Below, piece after piece: positions 1-10,100 of a stretch of DNA of 64,000 nucleotides (the stretch's first letter is position 1; each line of letters opens with the position of its first letter). The notes beneath the pieces were generated by a model, which was given only the letters and a program-made list of their open reading frames with translations, did not search any database and was not told the DNA's origin. A program made the translations under genes and the position numbers. Source of the DNA: Talaromyces rugulosus (Eukaryota > Ascomycota > Eurotiomycetes > Eurotiales > Trichocomaceae); assembly GCF_013368755.1 (NCBI RefSeq), contig NC_049566.1:4898001-4962000 (forward strand). Direction: 5' to 3'.

Positions 1-1090
1 CCCAGGGAGCCTGAAGCCTATTCGCGGAAGCAACAAGGGAGACCGCAGGCTTATATTTAGGCGTGAAAATGGCCGCACCGCCCCTAGAAAGTCTAAAGCC
101 GATGTCATCTTGCAGCTTAACCGCTGCCTAGCCCAGGCAGGCTTCCCGAACTTCGCCAGGGTAATAGACGCCAATTACACCGAATCAGGGGCTATCTCAG
201 CCCTATTGGACCAAGGAAGCACCGTAGGCTCGCTATTACCAGCCTATAAGGACCTATTAGTGGCTGCCTGCCACCGGGTCGACCCCGCAGTCATCTCAGT
301 GGAAGCAGACCAACAGTGGCACAAGATTAAGGTGCATGCGGTGCCGGTAGCCCGCTATAGCGCCTCAGGGCTAGGCCTAGCCAGGGAAGAAATTGAATTA
401 GGGGGCACATGCACCCTAATGAGAAACCCTACCTGGATCAAGCCGATAGCGGCTATCCAGACTAATAAGCAGCGTTTCTCTACTATCGTTATAACAGTAG
501 GAGGCCTAGATGACGCCCGCAGGCTACTCGCCCGGGGCGTACGCTTCGGGGGCAACAGGCACCCTACCAGCCCCTATCACGAAGTGGGTAAAGACACCGT
601 TTGCACCCGATGCTGCGGCATTGGCCACCGAACTTATAGAGGCTGCGGCACCCGACCACCACTCTGCACCGTGTGTGCTGGCGCCCATGAAGCCCAAGAG
701 CACACCTGCAACGTGCTAGACTGCAGGGCCCAAACAGGCCACCCATGCCTGCATGCACCCACTAAATGCGGCAACTGTGGGGGGAAGCACCAGGCTGATT
801 CCCCGGGGTGCCCCAAGCTTCGGGAGGCCCGCCGGCGACTCCATAAGCGCTTCCCTGGCGTAGAGGTCGTTATGCCCCCTCCCCCCCCTGAATGGACCGA
901 ATGGGAAGGCGTTGCTGAGGAGGCTTCTCCCCCAACCACTACCCAGGACGCCCCCCAAGCCCCAAAGCTTAGGGAGGTCGATGACGCTATGGAAGATGCC
1001 CCAGGGACATCACCCCTACCGTACTCATCCCCGTGTCCAACACCAACGCCTGGAGCTGCAGCCCCTATTAATGTTGATTATTCAACATAA
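1..1090 (+). CDS. LINE ORF1, Gag-like zinc-knuckle RNA-binding protein (partial)
   Basis: The frame (phase of base 2) is open from the window edge to the TAA at 1088-1090, so the true start lies to the left. A start near base 110 would be artificial, because there is only a TTG there and the frame continues upstream. The N-terminal part visible here has no strong motif. The C-terminal half holds a cysteine/histidine-rich block at about 600-810 with successive knuckles (CTRCCGIGH, CTVCAGAH, CGNCGGKH), as in ORF1 proteins that bind LINE RNA in the ribonucleoprotein. A proline-rich tail follows (PPPPPEWTEWEG). It overlaps ORF2 by 20 bases in a different frame, which suggests coupled translation (inference). 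Confidence 0.85.
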   Translation, partial: PGSLKPIRGSNKGDRRLIFRRENGRTAPRKSKADVILQLNRCLAQAGFPNFARVIDANYTESGAISALLDQGSTVGSLLPAYKDLLVAACHRVDPAVISVEADQQWHKIKVHAVPVARYSASGLGLAREEIELGGTCTLMRNPTWIKPIAAIQTNKQRFSTIVITVGGLDDARRLLARGVRFGGNRHPTSPYHEVGKDTVCTRCCGIGHRTYRGCGTRPPLCTVCAGAHEAQEHTCNVLDCRAQTGHPCLHAPTKCGNCGGKHQADSPGCPKLREARRRLHKRFPGVEVVMPPPPPEWTEWEGVAEEASPPTTTQDAPQAPKLREVDDAMEDAPGTSPLPYSSPCPTPTPGAAAPINVDYST

Positions 1091-4000
1091 TTGCGGCCGT
1101 ACCTACCCCGCAACCTTAGGGGCTCTAGAAGCGGGGATAGAGCGGCAAATAGGCATTATATGCCTGCAAGAGCCTTATATTGCCTATGACTTCTCCCACC
1201 CAGGCTATCTGCTGTACTGGCCAGGGGGGGAGAAGCGGGATCAACGGGTGCTTATGGCCATCCGTAAAGACCTTATAGGGGCGGTTAGGGTCGAGAACCG
1301 CACTGATTTAGTAGACCACCCCTATTTACAGGCCCTGGACATATGGGAAGCACCAATAATTAGCGGGCATGCCCCCCGACGCACTAGAATAGTCAACTGC
1401 TATGATGTGTGGATTGGGGCCAGTTACCGGTGGCAAGGGGCCTTCCCTAGACGACGCCGGGCCATCGAGGACGCAGACTGGGACCTGCTTATAGTGGGTA
1501 GGTGCCTATTAGTGGGTGATTTCAACGCCCATAGCCCTTCGTGGAACCCACTGGCCAAGGGCCGGGTTAACGCTGAGCCCTTGGAACAGCTTATAGAGCG
1601 GCACTCACTATATGTTAATAACCCACTGGGGGAGGCCACACGCTATAAGAAGACCGAGGGGGTGTCAATTATTGATTTAGCGTTATCCTCGCCAACCCTA
1701 GGGCCTCTGCAAGCCTGGGAGGTGGATAAGGATAAGCCTACAACATCTGACCATGAGCTTATCGTCCTAGCCTGGGAAGCCCTAGAACCCCCCCCAGGAG
1801 GAATCTCCGGGGAGATTACTGGGTGGCAGATAGAAGCTCTGCAGGTAAACGAGGAAGCCCTAAAGCTGGCCACAGCAGCTTGGGCCTCAGAGGCTGTAGG
1901 CCACCCCCCTCTTAGTGATCAATGCACCGAGGAAGACCTTGCTAGAGAGGCCAATTGGGTGCAGGACACCCTAACCAGCGTACTCGATAGGCATGCCAAA
2001 GCAGTACGGCTTTGTGCACGCTCTAAGCGGTGGTGGAAGCCAGAGCTGCGGCAAGCCCGGAGCTTATGGGCTGCAGCCCGCAAGCGGTGGCAGGCCCATG
2101 CCTGTACCGACACCGAATTCAAGGCTGCAAGAACCGCTTATTACCATGAAATAAAGGCGGCTAAAAGGACCTGCTGGGAGGTCTTCCTTGCTGAGGGAGG
2201 CCCTGGGGGGAAGGAAGAGTGGAAAAAAGGTTCGAACCCCACTGGGAACCCTTTTCCCAAAGGCCCTAGGGATGGCCTGGAAAAGCCTTCTCCAGGAGAT
2301 CCTAATAGGTGTTGGATAGCCCTACAGTACACTAAGCCACGGACTAATCCCACCACCCCAGCACTCCAAGGCCCGGATCTAGGGGCTCCCCCTGCCACTA
2401 CCATGGCCGATAAAGAAGCCCTAATCAGGGAAATGGCATTTCCTAACGCCCCCCGTAGCTCCCCTCCTGGGGAGCTGCCAGGTGGACAGGCCCACATGCT
2501 TATAACGCCAGAGCGGGTGCATCAGGCTTTATTCAGCCAGAGCATTAAGAAAGCTCCGGGGGCCGACAGGCTCAATTTTAAAGCATGCCGGCTACTCTGG
2601 GCACTAGACTCACCCCGAATCATAGGGATGGCTAGGCAGTGCTTTCGGCTTGGGGTGCACCCAGGGGCCTGGAAGACCGCTAAAGGCATCCTACTTCGGA
2701 AGCCAGGGAAGCCTGATTACACCCAGGTGAAGGCCTGGAGGGTGATAAGCTTGCTTAGCTGCCTGGGCAAGGTTGTTGAGAAGCTGGCTGCAGGCCTTAT
2801 AGCGGACTGGTGTGAGGCCCAGGGGGCTTTACACCCTGGACAAATGGGGTGCAGGCGGGGCCGTGGGGCTATTGACGCGGTGGCCTGCCTCGTGCAAACA
2901 GTGCACGAGGGATGGACTCAAAAGCTTCTCACAGGCACTATCTTTATTGACGTTATGGGGGCCTTCGACCATGTTGACCCCTATAAGCTTAGTGAGGCTA
3001 TGGAAGCTGCAGGCCTGGACAATGACCTTATAAGGTGGACCTTATCCTTCCTTACAAATAGAAGGGTCAGCCTCGTAATTGACGGTTATAAAGCTCCTGA
3101 ACAGCCTATTGACTCAGGGCTGCCCCAGGGCTCACCGGTCTCCCCAATCCTCTTTCTTATCTATATCCGGGGTGTGTTTCAGGCTATGGAACAGCAGGTG
3201 CCAGGGATCAAGGCCCTGTCCTATGCCGATGACATAGGCCTGGTAGCCCAGGGAAGCTCGGTCTCTGAGATCTGCAGGCAGCTAGAAGCAGCGGCAAAAG
3301 CTGCTATTGAGTGGGGACTGGCAGATAGCGTCAAATTCGACCCTAAAAAGACAGAGGCCATCCTATTCTCTAGGGCCACCAGCAGGGAACATAAAAATCA
3401 GGTCCAGGAAGCTAGGGTGCAGGTAGGAGACGCTTTAGTGGCATTCTCCCCAACAGCCATCCGGTGGTTAGGGGTCTTACTAGATCCAAAGCTTACCCTC
3501 AAAGCCCACTATAAGTACCGCCTGCAAAAAGGTCAAAATACTGAAAGACGAGTGCGGGCACTGTGCAAGGCCCAGGGGCTCCCCCCAGGCCTGGCATGGC
3601 GAATCCAAAAGGCCACCGCGCAGTCAGTGGCGCTTTATGGGGCCGAGCTTTGGTGGCATGGGCAAAAGAACTGCCTAGAAGGACTGCAGGGCCTAATTAA
3701 TAACCAGGCCCGGGCAGTCACAGGCATGCTGAAGTCCACCCCATTAGGACCGCTTATAAGGGAGGCAGCTTTGGAACCAGCAGAGGCCCTATTAGATAGT
3801 AAACAGCGGCGGTATGCCCTGAGACTCCTAGGACTTCCCCAGGGGCATCCAGCAGCAGAAATACTCCCCATAACGCTTAGGGAGGGAGACGCCCATGCAC
3901 AGCCTGGAGAGCAGCCGCTAGAAGACCGAGCTTGGGCAACACCAACCCGCCGAGGCCCCTGGAAGCTGGGCATGGGCCTGGCCCGCAGGCTACGAGAGGC

Positions 4001-5120
4001 CTTGACCGCCGACCCCTCCCAGGGCTTTGAGCGTACAATAGAGCCTGGTAATAGGTCTATACCACTAGATTTCAGGATAGACTCCCCTGAAACCGCTATG
4101 CAATTAGCCTCAGACCCCCTAAGTGGGATAGGGAACACTGACCTTTACTCAGACGGTTCCAGGTTAGACGATCAGCGCGTAGGCGCTGCGGTAGCTTATA
4201 AGCCACTTATTGGCCCCTGGAGGTCGCGCCTAGCTCCCCTGGGCGCAGGCTTCGAAGTCTTTGATGCAGAACTAATAGGAGTAGTCGAAGCCCTAGAGTG
4301 GGCGCTGGCAGAGAATCTTAGAGGGCCAATTAGGGTGTTTCTCGATGCTCAAGCCGCTATAGGCAGGCTTCAGCATACCCAGCCAGGCCCTGGCCAAGCC
4401 CTGGCGCTGCGGGCACATGATCTAGCCAAGGAACTGCAGGCCACCGGCCGCAGGGTTACTATATGCTGGGTGCCAGGCCATAAGGGGGTCCCAGGCAACG
4501 AAGAGGCCGATAAAGCCGCCAAGAAAGCTGCGGGGAAGCCCCGAACAGGCAAATACTCGGGCATCTCACTGGCACATGCTCAACGGGCCTGTACCGAAGC
4601 TTATAGAGCTGCCAGGGCCAACTGGCTTGCTGCAAAGCTTGCAAAGCGTGCCCAGCGGGCAAGCCAGGCCTACTATCCCCCCCGGGGATGGAAGCTTGAC
4701 CCAATGTTGGCGAACACCCCCAAGCACCTAGCGCGGCGATATTACCAGTTCAAGACTGGCCACGCACCAATTGGGGCCTATTTGCACCGAATTAAGGCCC
4801 GAGACTTCCCTAATTGCTTGGGGTGCTCTAGGGGGACTGAGACGGTAAGACACCTTCTTACAAACTGTCGACAGTGGTGCCACCAGCGGGAAAAACTATA
4901 TGCCGGCTTGGCCGAAGCGGGGGTAAAGGCCCTGCAGGATAGCGAGCAGTGCCCCGAAGCACGCCTATTCCAGGACCCAAAGGCCACTACAGCGCTGCTG
5001 GCGTTTATAGGGGCCATTAGGGAGCGAGAGGATAACCAACAGGCCTGGGAGCAGGCCTATAAGACTGATAATTGGGGCATTGAGGCCCTGGATGAGGGAG
5101 AGCGAGAGGGGGAAGGATAG
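1071..5120 (+). CDS. LINE ORF2: endonuclease, reverse transcriptase, RNase H
   Basis: A 1349-aa polyprotein if translation starts at ATG 1071, which overlaps the end of ORF1. The frame is open further upstream to about 912, but the endonuclease homology begins only after 1071. Domains in order: APE-type endonuclease, residues about 1-230, with LQEPY, GDFNAHSPSW and TSDHELIV; reverse transcriptase, about 490-780, with FIDVMGAFDHV, GLPQGSPVSPILF and the catalytic SYADD near 717; RNase H, about 1020-1160, with LYSDGS, DAELIGVVEAL and VPGHKGVPGNEEADKA; and a C-terminal CCHC-type finger near 1249 (CLGCSRGTETVRHLLTNC). The protein nicks target DNA and primes reverse transcription there. No stop or frameshift is seen, so it may be functional. 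Confidence 0.93.
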   Translation: MLIIQHNCGRTYPATLGALEAGIERQIGIICLQEPYIAYDFSHPGYLLYWPGGEKRDQRVLMAIRKDLIGAVRVENRTDLVDHPYLQALDIWEAPIISGHAPRRTRIVNCYDVWIGASYRWQGAFPRRRRAIEDADWDLLIVGRCLLVGDFNAHSPSWNPLAKGRVNAEPLEQLIERHSLYVNNPLGEATRYKKTEGVSIIDLALSSPTLGPLQAWEVDKDKPTTSDHELIVLAWEALEPPPGGISGEITGWQIEALQVNEEALKLATAAWASEAVGHPPLSDQCTEEDLAREANWVQDTLTSVLDRHAKAVRLCARSKRWWKPELRQARSLWAAARKRWQAHACTDTEFKAARTAYYHEIKAAKRTCWEVFLAEGGPGGKEEWKKGSNPTGNPFPKGPRDGLEKPSPGDPNRCWIALQYTKPRTNPTTPALQGPDLGAPPATTMADKEALIREMAFPNAPRSSPPGELPGGQAHMLITPERVHQALFSQSIKKAPGADRLNFKACRLLWALDSPRIIGMARQCFRLGVHPGAWKTAKGILLRKPGKPDYTQVKAWRVISLLSCLGKVVEKLAAGLIADWCEAQGALHPGQMGCRRGRGAIDAVACLVQTVHEGWTQKLLTGTIFIDVMGAFDHVDPYKLSEAMEAAGLDNDLIRWTLSFLTNRRVSLVIDGYKAPEQPIDSGLPQGSPVSPILFLIYIRGVFQAMEQQVPGIKALSYADDIGLVAQGSSVSEICRQLEAAAKAAIEWGLADSVKFDPKKTEAILFSRATSREHKNQVQEARVQVGDALVAFSPTAIRWLGVLLDPKLTLKAHYKYRLQKGQNTERRVRALCKAQGLPPGLAWRIQKATAQSVALYGAELWWHGQKNCLEGLQGLINNQARAVTGMLKSTPLGPLIREAALEPAEALLDSKQRRYALRLLGLPQGHPAAEILPITLREGDAHAQPGEQPLEDRAWATPTRRGPWKLGMGLARRLREALTADPSQGFERTIEPGNRSIPLDFRIDSPETAMQLASDPLSGIGNTDLYSDGSRLDDQRVGAAVAYKPLIGPWRSRLAPLGAGFEVFDAELIGVVEALEWALAENLRGPIRVFLDAQAAIGRLQHTQPGPGQALALRAHDLAKELQATGRRVTICWVPGHKGVPGNEEADKAAKKAAGKPRTGKYSGISLAHAQRACTEAYRAARANWLAAKLAKRAQRASQAYYPPRGWKLDPMLANTPKHLARRYYQFKTGHAPIGAYLHRIKARDFPNCLGCSRGTETVRHLLTNCRQWCHQREKLYAGLAEAGVKALQDSEQCPEARLFQDPKATTALLAFIGAIREREDNQQAWEQAYKTDNWGIEALDEGEREGEG

Positions 5121-5405
5121 CGGGCAGGGGCGGCCCGCTATTGTAGGCAACGCCCAAACGTTAGTGGCCATAAGGAGGGGGTAGTGGTTGCCACCCACTA
5201 TAAGCCCCCGAATCGTCCTGCGCATATAAGTGGCTTGGGGCGAGGAAAGTGCAAGATACCTTGAAAGCATGGATCCAATGGGGGTAGAGGCACCGGTTTA
5301 TAGGGGGCAACCCCTATAAGCAGGCCTAATCCACACGAATCGCTGTCTGTCATAGCCTAGGGCTCGGTATAGACGTTAAATTTGATTAAATAAATAAATA
5401 AATAA
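5121..5405 (+). other. LINE 3' untranslated region and TAAA tail
   Basis: GC-rich non-coding sequence after the ORF2 stop, ending in about five TAAA units (5387-5405). Such simple-repeat tails are the normal 3' end of many LINEs. The following bases (from about 5402, ATAACCTTTGACAG) match the gag region of element A' read in reverse, which fixes the junction. Confidence 0.85.
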
Positions 5406-6507
5406 CCTTTGACAGAACTAGATCTAAGTTAAAGATATTTTTAGTTAATATAGAAATATATATCAAAGCTAACCAGATCACTAATAATAAAAAGAAAATA
5501 ATCTTTATAGTATTATGCTTTACTGATGCAGCAGCAGAATAGATATAACCTATACTAAGTAAATTATATATTATTAATAAAGATAGTTGGGAAACTATTA
5601 TTAAAGAACTATTTTTGAACTATAGTATGTTTAAACAGAAACTTAAAGAAATATTCAGAAATATCAATAAGCTATAGACTATAGAAAAATAACTATAATA
5701 CCTATAATAGACTGGATCCACCTAGTAGTTAGTAACTAAATTCTGATAGATAGTAATACTACTATACTATGATAATGCTATTTAAATTGCAACCTTTAAG
5801 AACATATTTAAGAAAGAAGTCTAGATAGAACTTATTAAACTTAACCGATCTAATAATATTAATAGATTCATTGAGATAGCGGTCAAGATTGATAATAAAC
5901 TATTTAAAATTAAATAGAAGCAATAGAAGTTTCAGAGATAGAAAAAAGTTAGAGAATTCCCTTAGTATACTAACATATCAGCAAAGTAAGAAATCTAATA
6001 CAATAAGAACAGCAATATCAAGATATAGCTTAATAATATAATTAATAAGAAAGAAATAGCCAAGTATAAAAAAAATAAAGCTTATTATAAATATAGATAA
6101 AAAAAATACTTTATATAATAATATTAATTAGGGCAAAACAGATAGAATAGTAATACTAGTCTTCAGAAAATAATAATAGTCTATTAATAAATTACAGCTA
6201 TATATTAGATAATTATGACTCCTTTAGACAGTAAGAAGAAAAAATCAGAAAATAAATAAATCAATAAAGTTAAAGACTTCTAAGGACCAATACTAGAAAA
6301 AGAAATATATAAATTACTTAAGAATTTCAAGTACAAAGATACTTTTAAATAATCTAAGGAACACCTTAGACAGAGTTTAGAAAAGGAATTATCCTAGAAA
6401 AAAGATACTAACCTGGAAGAAGTACAATTTCACCTATAATAAGATTAAGAGAAAGGATTAATCAGAGAACCTTATAGAGAAGACTAATACAATAAAACTA
6501 CTGGATG
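5402..6507 (+). pseudogene. Element A (Ty3/gypsy) gag remnant, RIP-decayed
   Basis: AT-rich DNA with no long ORF. Read in frame it resembles a Ty3/gypsy Gag (KLKIFLVNIEIYIKANQIT, then a TAG where the family has Trp). Stops are mainly TAG or TAA, as made from TGG, CAG or CAA by C-to-T or G-to-A change. The same sequence occurs in reverse inside A' at about 12050-13210, which proves the two are one family. Its 5' part and LTR are not present to the left because the LINE interrupts it. The segment ends in GGATG (6503-6507), the target-site copy of A'. Confidence 0.8.
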
Positions 6508-7119
6508 TGTCAATCGGTTCAACAACTCGTCACCAAGATGTGAATTAGGGTGGGTATTCTGCTAACAGAAGGCAAGATAAGAAGTTTGTGTAAAGCAATC
6601 CTAGAATAAGTAGAGTACTATTGCAATGATAGGCTACAAAATATATTAAAAAGTAATAATAGTATACTATTTACTTAAGAAAATAAAATATACTAAACTA
6701 GATATATAATGATAAATAAGTATCTTTATATAGCTGATCCTAAACATAGCAAGCATAGTCAAGCTTTGCTTGACTATATCAATACATAGTTCCTTAGCAT
6801 AGTTTTATTATGTTGACTATGCAGTCACATATCTAAGTCTATAAAATAGGTTTTTTCGTATAGAGACTCTTTTCGCGTAGAGATCCTTTCTATATAGGAT
6901 CTCTTTTCATATGGAGTCTGTTTTTATATAGAAACTATTTCTATATGATATAGGCTTCTATTTGATAAGTTATTCCATGTAGAAGTATAAATATAGGTGT
7001 TTCTTTTTTCTTAGGTATAATCAGAGATTCTACCCTATAAGAATATCTAATAACCTTTACTTATATAACTAGCGTCTGCTGTTATATCTATTAGCTAAGT
7101 ATTATTGATTTTTATAACA
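6508..7119 (-). repeat. A' 3' LTR (left copy)
   Basis: 612 bp, paired with 13564-14175. Its last bases TATAACA correspond to TATGACA in the partner, a G-to-A change of RIP type. It contains six 17-bp tandem units at 6853-6954. Confidence 0.88.
6853..6954. repeat. 17-bp tandem repeat inside the A' LTR
   Basis: Six consecutive 17-base units can be read directly: TTTTCGTATAGAGACTC, TTTTCGCGTAGAGATCC, TTTCTATATAGGATCTC, TTTTCATATGGAGTCTG, TTTTTATATAGAAACTA and TTTCTATATGATATAGG. The other LTR has the corresponding array at about 13905-14010, more decayed. Position within the LTR suggests a U3 regulatory array, but no factor can be named. Confidence 0.75.
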
Positions 7120-7132
7120 ATCCCCTTCTTTG

Positions 7133-10100
7133 AAGACTGGCATCCCAATAGTTATATAAATAGTTGCAGGTCTCTATTACACAGATAAGCTGATTCCTTT
7201 TTGTTAATATTCTTGATAGTAATGTTCTAACCATATTATTAAAGTAAAATATTAATAAAAATAATTTGTTTACCTATATTATTAAAATTAAGATTATTCT
7301 TCTTTTCTTTTATTACAAGTATACTCTCTTAAAAAAGTTATATATTAAATTAGATATTTTAAAGCATTATAATGAGTATATTCATAGCAGTCATAGTTGC
7401 TATATTAAAATAGCATCTTTAGATTTAGTATAAAAGAAGTTATTAACTGCTCAAAAGAAAATTAAAAAGGATAAAGAAATAATTTTAATAAAACTTCTTT
7501 ATCTTAAGAAACAGTAGAAGCTACTTTAGAAGCGCACTAGTCAGTTTATTTAAATAGATATTAAAAATATAAAAAAGTTAGAGCGTTTAGAGGAGAAGAA
7601 GAAGAAAGAATAGAAATAAAAGGTTAAGCTGTAAAAATTAAATAAGATAATTATAGCTACTATTTAGGAGTTTTCTATGTTATCTAATAATAAGTTTAAC
7701 TATATTCTTTCTGAGTTTCTTTCTAGTGAAATACTTAAATCTTTTTGGAGCAGTTCAAATACCTAACTGGTTCTTATAAATTATATTTAGGTCTATATCC
7801 TTTCTAGCTAACTAAATAAAAGATTCTTTCTTTTACTAACTTTCTCTTTAGAATATTTTTAACTTTATATTTATTCTTAGTTGCTTTGTTATTACTATTT
7901 TCTAGATTTTTAATTAATTCTAATAATAAGATATAAAATACTAGATATATTTTTATTCTTACTAATAGTTAAAATTTATAATTATTATTAACAAATTTTT
8001 TTTAAATTATAAAAGATCTATATTTAATAATATTAAGTTTATTACTTAGTCTCTTACTTAAAATATTAAAATTTTTCTATTTAATTATTTATTATAATAA
8101 GTAAATTTTCTCTCTTTTTTTAAGGATTGGCGCGTCCTTATGCTTCTTATTATAGTAGATTTTCATTTAGTTTTTAGTCTATTTGATGTCTTTTAATATT
8201 ATCTAATAAAATATCTATAGTTTATTAGTTTATATTATTATAGCTTCAGATAATCCTTCTTATAGTACTTTAGACTATGTTATTCTTAGATATTATCTAA
8301 GATTTATAAAATATAGAACTTGTTTCATTGTAGCGTTTTCTATATTGTTTAATATGAACTATACTAATAATAGTAGTTCTATCTAGTTATTTTATTCTCA
8401 GTCTAAATAGTATTAAAAATATTATTCAATTATTTGAATTATTCTTTTAGACTGGCTATTAGTCTGTTAGTGATTTGTAATTAATAATTTATAATATATT
8501 CTATATGCTTTTATAATTGTCTGTTAATATTTAGATATAAATAACTTATCTTGGTCTATAATAAGTTTATTTAGTAATCTAGTCTATATAAAAACTTTTT
8601 GTAATATAAGTTTTATATATTATTCTACTGTTATATTCTTTGGTGTTGGTTCTAGGATAATATATTTTGTAAGTTGATTAACTGTTATTATAGTATTAGT
8701 ATAGGTAATTCTTGTTACTAGATCCTTAGACTATAGTAGTCCTTAAATAAAGTTAATAATAATATTTTTCTATACTTCTTCTAGTATTTTTAGTATTTGT
8801 ATTTTTCTAAAGGATTTGTGGTGTACTGCCTTGTTTCTATTATATTTATTATAGTTTCTGATATAATTCTTAACCCTTTTTTGGATATAAGGAAAATAGA
8901 ATATTCAAGTAATTATTTTAATTATTCTTTCAACTTTTTAATGTTTTTTTGTTAGAGGATTATAGTAGTGCTGAATGACTTCTATAGTTATATTCTGCGG
9001 TACTCTGATTATTCCATTCTATATTGCTAAGTCTTTCTGAATATTTTTTATAACTTGTCTAGCTTATAATTCTTCTTGTATTTTTTAATCCTTATTAGTT
9101 TCCTGATGTATTTATTCATAGAATAGATTATTATTAATAACTTTTATTACAGTCGCAATGATTGTATTGTAATTATAATATAGAACTCCTAATTCTTCTT
9201 ATAGAATGTTTGTTTTAGGGAATTCTATCCTAATTATATAATCTAGTCATCTGCTTAATATGTTTATGGCTGCATTTTGTTTTCTTAGAATATGTTTAAT
9301 CCTGTAATTGAATTTAGCTAGTTCTTTGGTCTATTATATTTATCTTCTAGATAATTCTTTTGTTGTTGTAAAGTACTTTAAATTATGATAATTACTTTTA
9401 ATAATTACTTTATGTTTTGCTTTTTAGAGATAATATCATTATTATTAAAATACTTAAACTATCACGAGTAATTCTCAGTTATGGATATTATAGTTAATTT
9501 CTATTGATATAAACTTTCTCAAGTAGAATACAATAATCTATATTTCTCCTTTTTTATTGATTTGTTCATAGATTGCTCTAAGAGTATATTTAGATATGTC
9601 TGTTTGTAGAATACTTTATAATTCTAGATTAAATAGTTATAAAATTAATACAATTTTAATAAGTTTTTTAATATTTTTAAAAGATTATTATTTCCTTGCT
9701 ATCTAATTAAATAGTTTATCTTTTTTTAGTAATTCTGTTATTGGTGTTGTAATATCTAAATATTTCTCAAAATATTATTAAATGTATCTACTAGCTCCAA
9801 AAAAAGATTATATGTTATAGACGTTCATTAGAGTTAGCTATTTAAGGATAGCATCTAATTTTTCTTTTAATATCTCTAGTTTATTTATTATATATATTAT
9901 TTCTAGATAGTTGACTTATATAGTGTTGAATTTATATTTTTTAATTTTAAGAGTCAATCCTATTTTTATAAGTTTTGTTATAACTAGTTATATATGGTTA
10001 TCATGTTCCTTTAGGTTTTTTAAGTAGACTATAACATCATTAAAGTATATTATAATGAAGAGATTAAGATATTTTTGTAGAATGTAGATTATAAATCTTA

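Larger units (their letters stand above)
1..5405 (+). mobile_element. Tad1-like LINE (non-LTR retrotransposon), 5' end outside window
   Basis: A two-ORF non-LTR retrotransposon: ORF1 is a Gag-like zinc-knuckle protein and ORF2 carries endonuclease, reverse transcriptase, RNase H and a C-terminal zinc finger. This is the layout of the Tad1/I group of fungal LINEs. It ends in a TAAA microsatellite tail (5387-5405), after which decayed gypsy gag sequence begins at once, so it inserted into element A. Both frames are open and the DNA is GC-rich, in contrast to the AT-rich RIP-decayed neighbour. The left target-site copy is outside the window. Confidence 0.92.
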
